A DNA stretch of 64,000 nt from Caryophanales bacterium UBA6449 (GCA_002437105.1 DJOB01000004.1:62001-126000); one strand, 5' to 3'; counted from the stretch's first letter, positions 1-9,689 are shown. Notes: generated from the letters alone by a model not told the origin. Numbers and translations: made by a program.

Positions 1-398
1 ACATGCTGGAGAAGATCCAGAAGGAGAATTGGTTCGGGTTCGACGTCATCGTCGCTACCCCCGATATGATGGGTCAGATCGGTCGTCTGGGTCGTGTGCT
101 CGGTCCTAAGGGACTGATGCCCAACCCTAAGACCGGAACTGTCACCCCCAATATCGGACAGGCTGTCAAGGAGATCAAGGCCGGTAAGGTCGAGTACCGT
201 ACCGACAAGGATGGAAACGTCCAGCTCTCCGTCGGCAAGGTGTCCTTCTCCGAGCAGTTCCTGGCGGACAATATCAACGCTGTCATCAGCTTGATCCAGT
301 CCGTCAAGCCTCTGTCCGTCAAGGGCGTCTACATCCACTCCATCCACGTCTCCAGCACCATGGGACCCTCCGTCAAGATCGCTGTTTCTACCAAGTAG
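1..398 (+). CDS. rplA: 50S ribosomal protein L1, C-terminal part (cut by window edge)
   Basis: Ribosomal protein L1 binds 23S rRNA at the L1 stalk and takes part in release of deacylated tRNA from the E site. About 131 C-terminal residues are present of the usual ~230, so the start lies left of the window. The highly conserved GPKGLMPNPKTGTV motif is intact, followed by the usual VEYR and C-terminal IHSIHVSSTMGPS segments. It ends with TAG at 396-398. It leads the L1-L10-L12-rpoB-rpoC order that is conserved across bacteria. Nothing is unusual in the visible part. Identification is very secure; only the 5' end is unknown. Confidence 0.97.
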   Translation, partial: MLEKIQKENWFGFDVIVATPDMMGQIGRLGRVLGPKGLMPNPKTGTVTPNIGQAVKEIKAGKVEYRTDKDGNVQLSVGKVSFSEQFLADNINAVISLIQSVKPLSVKGVYIHSIHVSSTMGPSVKIAVSTK

Positions 399-420
399 TC
401 GATCCGTCACAATAACTGGG

Positions 421-500
421 CACATCAGCGTACCTAAGACGGCAGCGGCCACCAGGCTTAATCAGCTGCTCAGGAAGCTAAACTACGTCGAAAAAGTATG
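421..500 (+). promoter_or_regulatory. L10 leader (autoregulatory mRNA structure upstream of rplJ)
   Basis: The 154-base gap between rplA and rplJ holds the core of the ribosomal L10 leader: a CCTAAGACGGCAGC block (432-445) and a GGCTTAAT block (about 456-463) followed by a C(A)GCTGCT arm. In Bacillota this RNA is bound by the L10(L12)4 complex and represses rplJL. The conserved blocks are seen directly; the exact ends are estimated. No factor-independent terminator follows, so control here is more likely translational than by attenuation (inference). Confidence 0.8.
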
Positions 501-552
501 TTGTTTGCCATAGTAGGTACGATACGATGCGAAAAGATTCAGGAGGTCGGAA

Positions 553-1083
553 ATGAATCCCAAGACTCTAGAGGCCAAGAAGGCCAGAGTAGCGGAGCTC
601 AAGGAGCGTCTCCAGACTGCGAATTGCGTCCTGATCCTGTCCTATCAGGGACTGGACGTCAAGACCTTCACCAAGCTGCGTGAAGCTCTTCACCACGTCG
701 AGGCTGACGGCAAGCCCGTCAAGGCCGGCGTCGAGGTGCGTAAGAACACCCTCGTGAAGCGCGCGCTTGAGGAAGTGAACGATAAGGAGCTCGAAGGGCT
801 TTTGACCGGTGCTAATGCGCTGATCACCTGCGATGATCCTCTCGCTTGTCTGAAGGCTGTCACTGAGTTCTGCGAGAAGAACTCGAAGTTCGCCAAGATC
901 AAGGGCGGACTCATCGAGCACGTCTTCATGAACCAGGAGAAGCTGGACGTTATCGGCGCCTGCGGCAGCCGCAATGGAATCTACTCCATGCTGCTGTCCG
1001 TACTCGAGGCCGGTATGCGCAACCTCGCTGTGGACGTGAAGATGATCGCCGAGAAGAAGCAGGCCGAGCAGCCTGCTGCCTAG
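553..1083 (+). CDS. rplJ: 50S ribosomal protein L10
   Basis: L10 forms the base of the ribosomal stalk and carries the L7/L12 dimers through its C-terminal helix. The 176-residue length fits the bacterial family (165-180). The N-terminal MNPKTLEAKKARVAELKERL helix, the central RKNTLVKRAL segment and the C-terminal alpha-helix are visible. The start is fixed by AGGAGG at 541-546, seven bases before the ATG; an overlapping frame beginning at 498 has no such site and is spurious. It lies directly downstream of the L10 leader and 34 bases before rplL. The protein probably represses its own operon through that leader. Confidence 0.97.
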   Translation: MNPKTLEAKKARVAELKERLQTANCVLILSYQGLDVKTFTKLREALHHVEADGKPVKAGVEVRKNTLVKRALEEVNDKELEGLLTGANALITCDDPLACLKAVTEFCEKNSKFAKIKGGLIEHVFMNQEKLDVIGACGSRNGIYSMLLSVLEAGMRNLAVDVKMIAEKKQAEQPAA

Positions 1084-1117
1084 TCGCTGTAGTATTGCCA
1101 TCGGAGGTAAATGCAAA

Positions 1118-1486
1118 ATGGCTAAGATTGCTAAGGAAGATATCATCGCTTCTCTCAAGGAGTACACCGTTGTCGAGCTGTTCGACTTGGTGAAGGCTAT
1201 TGAGACTGAGTTCGGTGTCAAGGCTGCGGCCGCTGTCGCTGCTGCTCCCGCTGCTGCTAAGGCTGCTGAGGGACCCAGCGAGGTCACTGTCTCCGTCACC
1301 GCTTTCTCCGGCTCCAAGGTCGCTGTCATCAAGGCTGTCCAGGGTATCACCGGTCTGGGACTGATGGATGCCAAGAAGCTGATCGATACTCTCCCTGCCA
1401 AGATCAAGGAGAAGGTCTCTCCCGCGGAGGCCGACGAGATCAAGAAGAAGCTCGAGGCGGCTTCTTGCACTGTCGAAGTCAAGTAG
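1118..1486 (+). CDS. rplL: 50S ribosomal protein L7/L12
   Basis: L7/L12 is the multi-copy flexible stalk protein that recruits and stimulates translational GTPases. Its 122 residues show the three expected parts: an N-terminal helical dimerisation domain (to about residue 35), an Ala/Pro hinge rich in AAAVAAAPAAAKAA (about 40-55), and the compact C-terminal domain with KVAVIKAVQGITGLGLMDAK. The ribosome binding site is CGGAGGTAA upstream of the ATG at 1118. In this family rplJ and rplL are co-translated and L12 is made in excess. The next gene, rpoB, follows after 176 bases that contain a structured RNA segment. Confidence 0.98.
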   Translation: MAKIAKEDIIASLKEYTVVELFDLVKAIETEFGVKAAAAVAAAPAAAKAAEGPSEVTVSVTAFSGSKVAVIKAVQGITGLGLMDAKKLIDTLPAKIKEKVSPAEADEIKKKLEAASCTVEVK

Positions 1487-1505
1487 TCTCTCTGTTCGCC
1501 TATTA

Positions 1506-1561
1506 GGTTTCCACCCGCTTCCGACACCTGTCGCCAGCGGGTTTTGTCGCCATTGGAAACC
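1506..1561 (+). promoter_or_regulatory. Multi-stem RNA structure between rplL and rpoB
   Basis: Three complementary pairs are nested here: GGTTTCC (1506-1512) with GGAAACC (1555-1561), ACCCGCT (1513-1519) with AGCGGGT (1536-1542), and CGACA (1522-1526) with TGTCG (1529-1533). TGTCGCCA occurs twice (1529 and 1545), so CGACA could pair with either copy, giving two alternative folds. Only four Ts follow the middle stem, so it is a poor terminator. A partial attenuator or RNase III processing site between ribosomal-protein and polymerase genes is known in other bacteria; that role here is inference. Confidence 0.5.
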
Positions 1562-1662
1562 CCTAGTGCTGACCCGTGGGCATCGTAGTGCATGGCGATC
1601 GCTCACCTCTCAGCCGTATTGATAACCTTACCTGAATCAGATGAAAGAGAAAGGTTCCCGCG

Positions 1663-4600
1663 ATGGAGAATAATCAAATTAGAGAGCAGCTCGACGAGCT
1701 GACCAAGGATTATCGTCGCCTCAATAATGGGCGTATCGATTTCGCGAAGGTCAGCGGAACTGCGGATCTGCCTAACCTCTGTGAGGTTCAGACAGCGTCT
1801 TTCGAGGATTTCATCAACCACGGTATCGAGGAGGAGTTCGAGAACTTCTTCCCGATCGGATCGATCGATCCCAAGCTGAAGGCGGAGAAATCCCAGAACG
1901 ATCAGAAGGAGATCTTCCTCGAGTATGTCCCCCACAGCATCCACTGGGAGGACCCCGAGCCCGCTGATCCCAACGATGCGCGCAATCGGAATACCACCTA
2001 TGCGCGGAAGCTGAAAGCCACCCTGCGGCTTCGTACCCCTGACGGCAAGATCACCGAGGAGTCCGTCTTCTTTGGCGATATTCCGGCCATGACCGATTCC
2101 GGCACCTTCATCATCCACGGCGCCGAGCGCTGCATCGTCTCCCAGATCGTCCGTTCCCCCGGAGCTTACGTCTCCCTCGAGAACGATGAGAAGGTCGGTA
2201 AGGTCTACGGAGCCAGCATCATCCCCCAGCGGGGTACCTGGCTCGAGTTCGAGACCGATGCCAAGGGCAACATCAACGTCCGTATCGATAAGTCGAAGAA
2301 GGTCGCCTGCACTACTCTGCTCAGAGCTCTTGGTCTGACCGATAACGAGACTCTGGCGGAGATGTTCGGCACCTACTCCGATAAGTTCAACGAGACCATC
2401 GAGCGGAATCCTCTGCCCGTCGGATACGAGAACAGAACCCCCTCTCAGATCTCGACCGACTACCTGATCGATATCTATCGGAGACTGCGTCCCGGAGAGC
2501 CCGTGAGCGATCTGGGTGCTATCTCCATGATGAAGAACAGATTCTTCAACCGCAAGCAGTACGACATGGGCCGGGCGGGCCGCTTCAAGCTGTCCGTCAA
2601 GCTCTCCGTCTACGAGAGGCTCGAGCGCCGGCCTGGCGAGGAGCTCTATCTGGCGGAGGATCTGGTCGATTCCTCCACTGGTGAGGTCGTCTTTGAAGCT
2701 GGCCACATGATCACTAAGGCCGATGTCGAGAAGCTGCGCGAGATGCACTTCTTCGAGAACGGCAACATGCAGTTCGACGGTACAGATCCCGACTGCTTCT
2801 TCCACGTCAATACCGCGCTGGATGACCATGCGAAGATCAACATCGTCAAGGTGAGAAAGACTCCCGACGCCGACGGACCCGTCTACAACATCGTCGGTAC
2901 CGATCTCAACCTGGACGTCTCCTATGTCACCCCCTCCGACATCTTCGCGGTCTTCTCCTACATGCTCAATATCATGGAGGGTATCGGTCAGCCTGACGAT
3001 ATCGATAACCTGGCTAACCGTCGCGTCAAGTGCGTGGGTGAGCTGGTCCAGGAGCACTTCAGAGCTGGACTCAACCGGATGGAGAAGAACCTGCGCGATC
3101 GTATGATCGCTCTGTACAAGCCCGATGGCGAGGCTCTCAAGCCCACCGCGGTTGTCAACGTCAAGCCCCTGACTGCCAACCTGAGCGACTTCTTCATGTC
3201 CTCGCAGCTGTCTCAGTTCATGGATCAGGTCAACCCCCTGTCCGCTCTGACCAACAAGCGGCGTCTGTCCGCTCTGGGTCCCGGTGGACTCTCGCGCGAC
3301 CGTGCCTCCTTCGAGGTCCGCGATGTCCATCCCACCCACTACGGTAGGATCTGCCCCGTCGAGACTCCTGAAGGTCAGAACGTCGGTCTGATCAACAACC
3401 TCTCCTGCTACGCCAAGATCGACCGCTACGGCTTCATCACCACTCCCTACCGTCCCGTCAAGGACGGCGTGATCGATCAGGATCCTGACCATGTGGTCTA
3501 CCTCTCTGCGGCGGATGAGATCGGACACATGATCGCCCAGGCGAACTGCAACATCGAGAAGATCGGTGGCAAGTCCTCGCGGATCACCGATCACCGTGTC
3601 GTCTGCCGTCACAACGGCGAGACGGTCACTGCCGATGTCGATCTGGTCGATCTGATCGATGTCTCGCCCAAGCAGATCCTCTCGATCGCTTCGGCCTGCA
3701 TCCCCTTCCTCGAGAACGATGATACTTCCCGCGCTCTGCTGGGATCCAACATGGAGAGGCAGGCTCTGCCTCTGCTCAGACCTCATGCTCCCTTCGTCGG
3801 AACCGGAATGGAGAACCGGATCGCGCGCGATTCCGGCGCCGCTCTGCTCGCTAAGGAGGACGGTGTCGTCACCTATGTCGACTCCTCTCAGATCCGGACT
3901 AGGAATGCGCAGGGTGCTGAGCGCACCTATCTGCTGCGCAAGTTCCAGCGCTCCAACCAGAGCACCTGCATCAACCAGAACGCCATCGTCAAGGAGGGTA
4001 TGACCGTCCACAAGGGCGATATCATCGCGGATGGTCCCTCGATGGATCACGGCGATCTGGCGCTGGGTCAGAATTCGACCATCGCCTTCATGACCTGGCA
4101 CGGTTACGACTACGAGGATGCGGTCGTCATGAACGAGCAGCTGCGCCGCGACGATACCTTCACCTCCATCCACATCGATGAGTTCTCCATCGATCTCAGG
4201 AAGCGCAAGAACAATACCGGTGAAGAGATGTTCACCCGCGATGTTCCCGGCGTGAGCGACGAGGCTAAGAAGCACCTCGATAAGGACGGTATCGTCATCG
4301 TCGGTACCGAGGTCAGAGAGGGTGATATCCTCGTCGGTAAGACCGTGCCGCGGGGCGAGGTCACCGAGACCAGCGAGGATAAACTGATGAAGGCTATCTT
4401 CGCCGATAAGAGCAAGGAGGGTCGGAACTGCTCGCTGCGCGTGCCGCACGGCTGTGGCGGTATCGTCCAGGCAGTGAAGATCTTCCGGGCTGATCGCGGC
4501 GATGTCGTCCCCTCGAACGTCATCGAGGAGGTCAAGGTCTATATCGTTCAGAAGAGGAAGATCTCCGAGGGTGATAAGATGTCTGGACGTCACGGAAACA

Positions 4601-5517
4601 AGGGTGTCATCTCGAAGCTGGTGCCTCAGGAGGACATGCCCTATCTGCCCGATGGAACACCCGTCGATATCTGCCTCAACCCTCTGGGTGTCCCTTCCCG
4701 TATGAATATCGGACAGGTCATCGAGCTGCACCTCGGTGAGGCCTGCAAGCGGCTGGGCGGTATCAAGGTCGCTACCCCCGTCTTCGATGGTGTCAATGAT
4801 GCCGAGCTCAGGAAGATGATGGAGATGTCCGGCATGACCCGGGACGGCAAGACCGTCGTGTACGATGGACAGACTGGAGAGCCCTTCGACTCTCGTATCG
4901 CGGTCGGTACCATGTACATGATCAAGCTGGACCACATGGTCGACGATAAGATGCACTCGAGAGCGATCGGCCCCTACTCTCTCGTCACGCAGCAGCCTCT
5001 GGGCGGAAAGGCTCAGAACGGCGGTCAGCGTTTCGGAGAGATGGAGGTCTGGGCTCTGGAGGCTTACGGAGCTTCCCACATCCTTCAGGAGATGCTCACC
5101 AACAAGTCCGATGATATGACCGGAAGGAAGATGGCCTACTACGCGATGCTGAAGGGCGAGGATATCCCCGAGCCCTCCATGCCCGAAGCCTTCCGCGTCA
5201 TGCTCAAGGAACTCCAGGGACTGGCGCTCGATGTCACCTTGCTCGACGAGAACAACAAGCCCCTCAACCCCGATACGGCGGTCGAGGATGCTAAGGAGAT
5301 CCGTTCTGTCGAACACGATATGAAGGGACTCAGACCCGCCGATGAGGCTGACGCGGTGCGCCAGGTTAAAGGCGATGTCGATATCTCGGCGCTGGCTGAT
5401 GAGCAGTCCGCGCTGGACGAGCAGGGCGAGAGCTCTTCCATCGTCGATGCGAAGGAGTATGAGGATGAGCAGTCCGACCGCTCCGATGACGGCGCTCAGG
5501 ATGAGAAGGAGGATTAA
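1663..5517 (+). CDS. rpoB: DNA-directed RNA polymerase subunit beta
   Basis: Beta subunit of RNA polymerase, forming half of the catalytic cleft and the rifampicin pocket. The 1284 residues are somewhat longer than in Bacillus (about 1190). Signature segments include SQFMDQVNPLSALTNKRRLS (about 514-535), GPGGLSRDRASFEVRDVHPTHYGR and GDKMSGRHGNKG (from residue 970). The residue equivalent to E. coli His526 is Asn531 here (THKRR is TNKRR). After the core end (ELQGLALDV) comes an acidic tail of about 90 residues, a feature also seen in shorter form in Bacillus. The start is ATG after GAGAAAGG; the gene ends 5 bases before rpoC. TTA, CTA and TCA codons are absent through at least codon 1218, showing strong codon selection. 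Confidence 0.99.
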   Translation: MENNQIREQLDELTKDYRRLNNGRIDFAKVSGTADLPNLCEVQTASFEDFINHGIEEEFENFFPIGSIDPKLKAEKSQNDQKEIFLEYVPHSIHWEDPEPADPNDARNRNTTYARKLKATLRLRTPDGKITEESVFFGDIPAMTDSGTFIIHGAERCIVSQIVRSPGAYVSLENDEKVGKVYGASIIPQRGTWLEFETDAKGNINVRIDKSKKVACTTLLRALGLTDNETLAEMFGTYSDKFNETIERNPLPVGYENRTPSQISTDYLIDIYRRLRPGEPVSDLGAISMMKNRFFNRKQYDMGRAGRFKLSVKLSVYERLERRPGEELYLAEDLVDSSTGEVVFEAGHMITKADVEKLREMHFFENGNMQFDGTDPDCFFHVNTALDDHAKINIVKVRKTPDADGPVYNIVGTDLNLDVSYVTPSDIFAVFSYMLNIMEGIGQPDDIDNLANRRVKCVGELVQEHFRAGLNRMEKNLRDRMIALYKPDGEALKPTAVVNVKPLTANLSDFFMSSQLSQFMDQVNPLSALTNKRRLSALGPGGLSRDRASFEVRDVHPTHYGRICPVETPEGQNVGLINNLSCYAKIDRYGFITTPYRPVKDGVIDQDPDHVVYLSAADEIGHMIAQANCNIEKIGGKSSRITDHRVVCRHNGETVTADVDLVDLIDVSPKQILSIASACIPFLENDDTSRALLGSNMERQALPLLRPHAPFVGTGMENRIARDSGAALLAKEDGVVTYVDSSQIRTRNAQGAERTYLLRKFQRSNQSTCINQNAIVKEGMTVHKGDIIADGPSMDHGDLALGQNSTIAFMTWHGYDYEDAVVMNEQLRRDDTFTSIHIDEFSIDLRKRKNNTGEEMFTRDVPGVSDEAKKHLDKDGIVIVGTEVREGDILVGKTVPRGEVTETSEDKLMKAIFADKSKEGRNCSLRVPHGCGGIVQAVKIFRADRGDVVPSNVIEEVKVYIVQKRKISEGDKMSGRHGNKGVISKLVPQEDMPYLPDGTPVDICLNPLGVPSRMNIGQVIELHLGEACKRLGGIKVATPVFDGVNDAELRKMMEMSGMTRDGKTVVYDGQTGEPFDSRIAVGTMYMIKLDHMVDDKMHSRAIGPYSLVTQQPLGGKAQNGGQRFGEMEVWALEAYGASHILQEMLTNKSDDMTGRKMAYYAMLKGEDIPEPSMPEAFRVMLKELQGLALDVTLLDENNKPLNPDTAVEDAKEIRSVEHDMKGLRPADEADAVRQVKGDVDISALADEQSALDEQGESSSIVDAKEYEDEQSDRSDDGAQDEKED

Positions 5518-5522
5518 TAAGG

Positions 5523-8500
5523 ATGTTTGATCTGAATAAACTCAAGAGCATCAAGATCCGTTTGGCCTCTCCCGAAACCATTCGCGGATGGTCGTATGCG
5601 GAGACCCACGTGGGACCCGGTGCCGGTGAGGTTCTCAACTCTGAGACTATCAACTACCGTTCGCTCAAGCCCGAACCCGGAGGACTCTTCTGCCAGAAGA
5701 TCTTCGGCCCCTCGAAGGATAATGAGTGCTACTGCGGCAAGTTCAAGAAGAGCCGCTATGCCGGTATCACCTGCGACCACTGCGGTGTCGAGGTCACATC
5801 GCGCACCGTCCGGCGCGAGAGGATGGGCTATATCAACCTGCCCATGCCCTGCGCCCACATCTGGTACGTCAAGGGCACGCCTTCCAAGATGGCTACTTTC
5901 TTGGGCATCTCGCCCAAGGATCTGGAGGAGGTTATCTACTTCCAGAGCCACATCGTGGTCAATCCTGGCAAGTGCGCGGTCCTGCACAAGATGGATGTCA
6001 TCAGCGAGTCCAAGATGCAGGCCTACCTCAAGGGTATCTTCGAGGATATGGTCAAGCACGCGGACGACGGCATCGATGGCAATCCTATCGATCCCCACGA
6101 TCTGAACAAGATCAAGGGTTTCCTGCAGATCTTCAAGGATAACTATCCCACCCCCTTCGCCGAGATGTTCAGGATGCTCAACCGCTACTACGGCACCGAG
6201 ATCGACTGGGGTTCCGCTCCTATCAAGAAGCTGCTTCAGGAGGTCGATGTGCAGGCGGAGTATGCCAAGCTGAAGAAGGAGTTGGCTAACTTTAAGGGTG
6301 CCAACTCCTCTCAGGCTAAGGAGAAGCTGCTCAAGCGGCTGGATGTCGTCGGCTCGTTCGCCGAGAGCGGCAACCACCCCGAGTGGATGATCCTCGACTG
6401 CGTGCCCGTCATTCCCCCCGATCTGCGCCCCATGCTGCAGCTCGAGGGTGGCCGGACGGCCTGCTCCGATATCAACGTCCTCTACCAGAGACTGATCCAG
6501 CGCGTCCAGCGCCAGAAGCGTCTGGTCGAGGCCCGTGCGACCTCCGTCAGTATCGTCAACGAGAACCGCCTGCTGCAGGAGGCTCTCGATATGCTGATCG
6601 ATAACGGTCGGCGCGGCAAGCCTTACACCAACAACTCTGGTCGTCCCTACAAGTCGCTCTCTGCGGCCCTCAAGGGTAAGCAGGGACGTTTCCGTCAGAA
6701 CCTGCTCGGTAAGAGAGTCGATTACTCCGGCCGTAGCGTCATCTGCGTCGGCCCCTTCCTGCGGATGGACCAGTGCGGTCTGCCTCGCGAGATGGCTTTC
6801 GAGCTGTTCCGCCCCATCATCGAGGGTGAGCTGATCCGGAGGAACTATGTCGCCTCCCGCAGCCGCGCTTCCGAGCTGATCGATCGGCGCGATCCGCGCG
6901 CGCTGCAGATCCTCGAGGAGGTCGTTCCTCACCATCCCGTGCTGCTCAACCGCGCTCCGACGCTGCACCGTCTGGGAATCCAGGCCTTCCGGCCCGTTCT
7001 CGTCGATGGTCACGCGCTGCGTCTGCACCCCCTGGTCTGCCCCGGCTTCAACGCCGATTTCGATGGCGACCAGATGGCTATCCACGTACCCCTGTCCAAG
7101 AAGGCTCAGCAGGAGGCCTTCGATCTGATGATCTCCACTAAGAACATCCTGTCCCCCAGGGATGCGACCGTGTTGGCGATCCCTGTCCAGGATGTCGATG
7201 TGGGTCACTTCTGGCTGACCAGCGAGACCGATCCCGAGGGATTCAGGATCCAGGCTGATCTCATCCGCGAGAATGGAAAGACCATCGATGGTATCGCCCC
7301 CGAGGCGGAAGCGCAGGCGGCCAAGATGGCTTCCTACGCCAAGATGGATGGTCACGCCTATCGCAACTTCGATGAGGTCATGCGCGCCCTCGATGCCAAG
7401 GTTCTGCACACCAACAACCGTATCGTGCTCCCTGTCTCCGCGCTGAACAAGAACGATATTCCCAACTACTTCACCGAGGCTCAGAAGCACAGCTACATCA
7501 TCACGACGCCCGGCAAGCTGATCTTCAACAACATGTTCCCCAAGGACTTCCCCTACATCAACGATAGCCCCGCGCACATGGACGAGAAGTATGCCCATAC
7601 CAAGAGTGCGGATGAGCGCGATGTCTTCAAGCATCCCGATCCCTCCTGGTTCGTTCCCTTCGGCGAGAGCGTCGCTGAGCACCTGAAGAACTGGCAGCCC
7701 ACCGGCCCCGTCGACAAGAAGAACCTCGCCGCCATCATCAACAAGCTCGTCCATGTCTATGGCGTCAGGTCGACCGCGCTGCTCCTCGATCGCATCAAGG
7801 ACACCGGTTACGATCAGTGCACCAAGATGGGACTCACCCTGTCGATCACCGATATCGATGCTCTGCCCGGCCGCGAGAAGTTCATCCAGGATGGATACCA
7901 GCAGGTCGAGGGTATCGAGGAGATGTACGACGAGGGTCTGATGACCGATAAGGAGAAGCACGATCAGATCGTCAAGGTCTGGACCGACGAGAAGGACGAG
8001 ATGACCAAGGCCGTCAAGTCCTACATGAAGCTCAACCCCTACAACCACGTCTTCATGATGGCTAACTCCGGCGCCCGTGGATCGGTCAACAACTTCGTTC
8101 AGCTGATCGGTATGCGTGGTGTGATGGCGGGTCCTAACAACACGACTCTGGAGATTCCTGTCACCGATAACTTCCGTCACGGTATGACTGTCAACGAGTA
8201 CTTCATCGCTACTCACGGTGCCCGTAAGGGATCGACCGATACCGCTCTGAAGACCGCGGATTCCGGATATCTGACCCGGCGTCTGGTCGATGTCTCGCAC
8301 TCCGTCGTCATCCGCGAGGAGGACTGCGGTGTCGATCACGGTTTCAAGGTCACCTCGATCTACACCAAGGATGGTAAGGATGTCACTCTGCAGGCCAGCG
8401 CTGGCCAGCGGGCAGTCGGCAGATTCCTGGCGGCTGACCTCTACGATAAGGAGGGTCACCTCATCGGTAAGCGTAACCAGGAGGTCACCGAGGAGATGGG

Positions 8501-9644
8501 TCACGAGATCGATGCCAAGGGTATCGATTCTGTCGAGATCCGTTCCCTTCTCACCTGCCAGGCCAAGGAGGGCGTCTGCGTCAAGTGCTACGGACGCAAC
8601 ATGGCGACTGGCGAGATGTCCAAGAACGGCGATACCGTCGGTATCATGGCGGCTCAGTCGATCGGAGAGCCTGGTACTCAGCTGACGATGCGGACCTTCC
8701 ACGAAGGTGGAACTGCCGGATCCGATATCACTCAGGGTCTTCCTCGTGTCCAGGAGCTTCTGGAGGTGAGGAACCCCAAGGGAGAAGCTACCATCTCTGA
8801 TGTCGCTGGTAAGATCGTTGAGATCAAGGACGAGGAGAAGGAGAGCCACGGCAAGACCAAGCTGACCGGAAGAAAGGTCTTCGTCATCGAGAGTGCGAAT
8901 GGTAATCGGGATCAGGTCGTCTCCGACACGGTCAATCCGAAGGTCATAGTCAACGTCGGCGACCAGATCGCTCCCGGTGCTCCTCTGACCTCCGGATCTA
9001 TCGATCCCAAGAAGCTGCTCGAGTTCACCGATGTCTGGGAGGCGGCTAAGTACATCATCGCTGAGGTTCAGAAGGTCTATAACGCTCAGAGCATTCACAT
9101 CTCCGATAAGCACCTCGAGGTCATCGTCCGCGAGATGATCGGCAAGATCCTCGTCACCGATGGTGGAGATACCGATATCATCCCCGGCACCAAGGTCGAT
9201 ACCCTCAGATTCACCGAGATCAACCAGAAGCAGTTCGAGCTGGGCAAGCGTCCGGCCGTCGGTCACCCGGTCATCCTGGGTGTCACCAAGGCCGCTCTGG
9301 ATACCCGTTCGTTCCTGTCCTCCGCTTCCTTCCAGGAGACCACCAAGGTTCTTACCGATGCCGCAATCAAGGGCAAGGTGGATAACCTGAGAGGTCTGAA
9401 GGAGAACGTGATGATCGGAAAGCTGATCCCGGCTGGTACCGGTGTCAACCCTCTGCCTGAGGATGAGGACTTCGTCCGGAAGGAGGAGGAGTCGCTGGAC
9501 GATTTCAACCGGATCAAATCCGGTCTGACCGAGAGCGAGTTCTACGATGATGAGCTGGCTGAGAAGGAGCTTGACGACCCCGACTCCGCCGCTTATCCCG
9601 CCGCTCCCGCCCCCGCTTCGAACCCCGATTCCACCAACGCCTAG
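5523..9644 (+). CDS. rpoC: DNA-directed RNA polymerase subunit beta'
   Basis: Beta-prime subunit of RNA polymerase, carrying the catalytic Mg site. The 1373 residues include the N-terminal zinc-binding element CYCGKFKKSRYAGITCDHC (about 69-88), the catalytic NADFDGDQMA motif (510-519), a bridge-helix/trigger-loop region with GARKGSTDTALKTADSGYLTRR, and the second cysteine cluster C-x-AKEGVCVKCYG. The C-terminus ends in an acidic stretch and an Ala/Pro tail (PAAPAPAS). Translation starts at an ATG 5 bases after rpoB, with AAGG just upstream, indicating coupling. A strong terminator follows. No codon TTA, CTA or TCA occurs anywhere in the gene. Confidence 0.99.
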   Translation: MFDLNKLKSIKIRLASPETIRGWSYAETHVGPGAGEVLNSETINYRSLKPEPGGLFCQKIFGPSKDNECYCGKFKKSRYAGITCDHCGVEVTSRTVRRERMGYINLPMPCAHIWYVKGTPSKMATFLGISPKDLEEVIYFQSHIVVNPGKCAVLHKMDVISESKMQAYLKGIFEDMVKHADDGIDGNPIDPHDLNKIKGFLQIFKDNYPTPFAEMFRMLNRYYGTEIDWGSAPIKKLLQEVDVQAEYAKLKKELANFKGANSSQAKEKLLKRLDVVGSFAESGNHPEWMILDCVPVIPPDLRPMLQLEGGRTACSDINVLYQRLIQRVQRQKRLVEARATSVSIVNENRLLQEALDMLIDNGRRGKPYTNNSGRPYKSLSAALKGKQGRFRQNLLGKRVDYSGRSVICVGPFLRMDQCGLPREMAFELFRPIIEGELIRRNYVASRSRASELIDRRDPRALQILEEVVPHHPVLLNRAPTLHRLGIQAFRPVLVDGHALRLHPLVCPGFNADFDGDQMAIHVPLSKKAQQEAFDLMISTKNILSPRDATVLAIPVQDVDVGHFWLTSETDPEGFRIQADLIRENGKTIDGIAPEAEAQAAKMASYAKMDGHAYRNFDEVMRALDAKVLHTNNRIVLPVSALNKNDIPNYFTEAQKHSYIITTPGKLIFNNMFPKDFPYINDSPAHMDEKYAHTKSADERDVFKHPDPSWFVPFGESVAEHLKNWQPTGPVDKKNLAAIINKLVHVYGVRSTALLLDRIKDTGYDQCTKMGLTLSITDIDALPGREKFIQDGYQQVEGIEEMYDEGLMTDKEKHDQIVKVWTDEKDEMTKAVKSYMKLNPYNHVFMMANSGARGSVNNFVQLIGMRGVMAGPNNTTLEIPVTDNFRHGMTVNEYFIATHGARKGSTDTALKTADSGYLTRRLVDVSHSVVIREEDCGVDHGFKVTSIYTKDGKDVTLQASAGQRAVGRFLAADLYDKEGHLIGKRNQEVTEEMGHEIDAKGIDSVEIRSLLTCQAKEGVCVKCYGRNMATGEMSKNGDTVGIMAAQSIGEPGTQLTMRTFHEGGTAGSDITQGLPRVQELLEVRNPKGEATISDVAGKIVEIKDEEKESHGKTKLTGRKVFVIESANGNRDQVVSDTVNPKVIVNVGDQIAPGAPLTSGSIDPKKLLEFTDVWEAAKYIIAEVQKVYNAQSIHISDKHLEVIVREMIGKILVTDGGDTDIIPGTKVDTLRFTEINQKQFELGKRPAVGHPVILGVTKAALDTRSFLSSASFQETTKVLTDAAIKGKVDNLRGLKENVMIGKLIPAGTGVNPLPEDEDFVRKEEESLDDFNRIKSGLTESEFYDDELAEKELDDPDSAAYPAAPAPASNPDSTNA

Positions 9645-9659
9645 TTCGATCCGCTGTCG

Positions 9660-9689
9660 AAGAGTCCCAGTCGTCTGGGACTCTTTTTT
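9660..9689 (+). terminator. Intrinsic terminator closing the rplA-rpoC operon
   Basis: A perfect 11-bp stem AAGAGTCCCAG / CTGGGACTCTT around a TCGT loop is followed by a T run ending at 9689. It starts 16 bases after the rpoC stop codon. Confidence 0.95.

Noticed and set aside
568..1593. 341-codon antisense frame across rplJ and rplL
   Set aside because: Shadow of two highly expressed ribosomal genes; no homology recognised and no start signal.
1603..5316. 1,237-codon open frame antisense to rpoB
   Set aside because: It is in codon register with rpoB and open only because TTA, CTA and TCA are avoided; composition is typical of an antisense shadow and there is no ribosome site.
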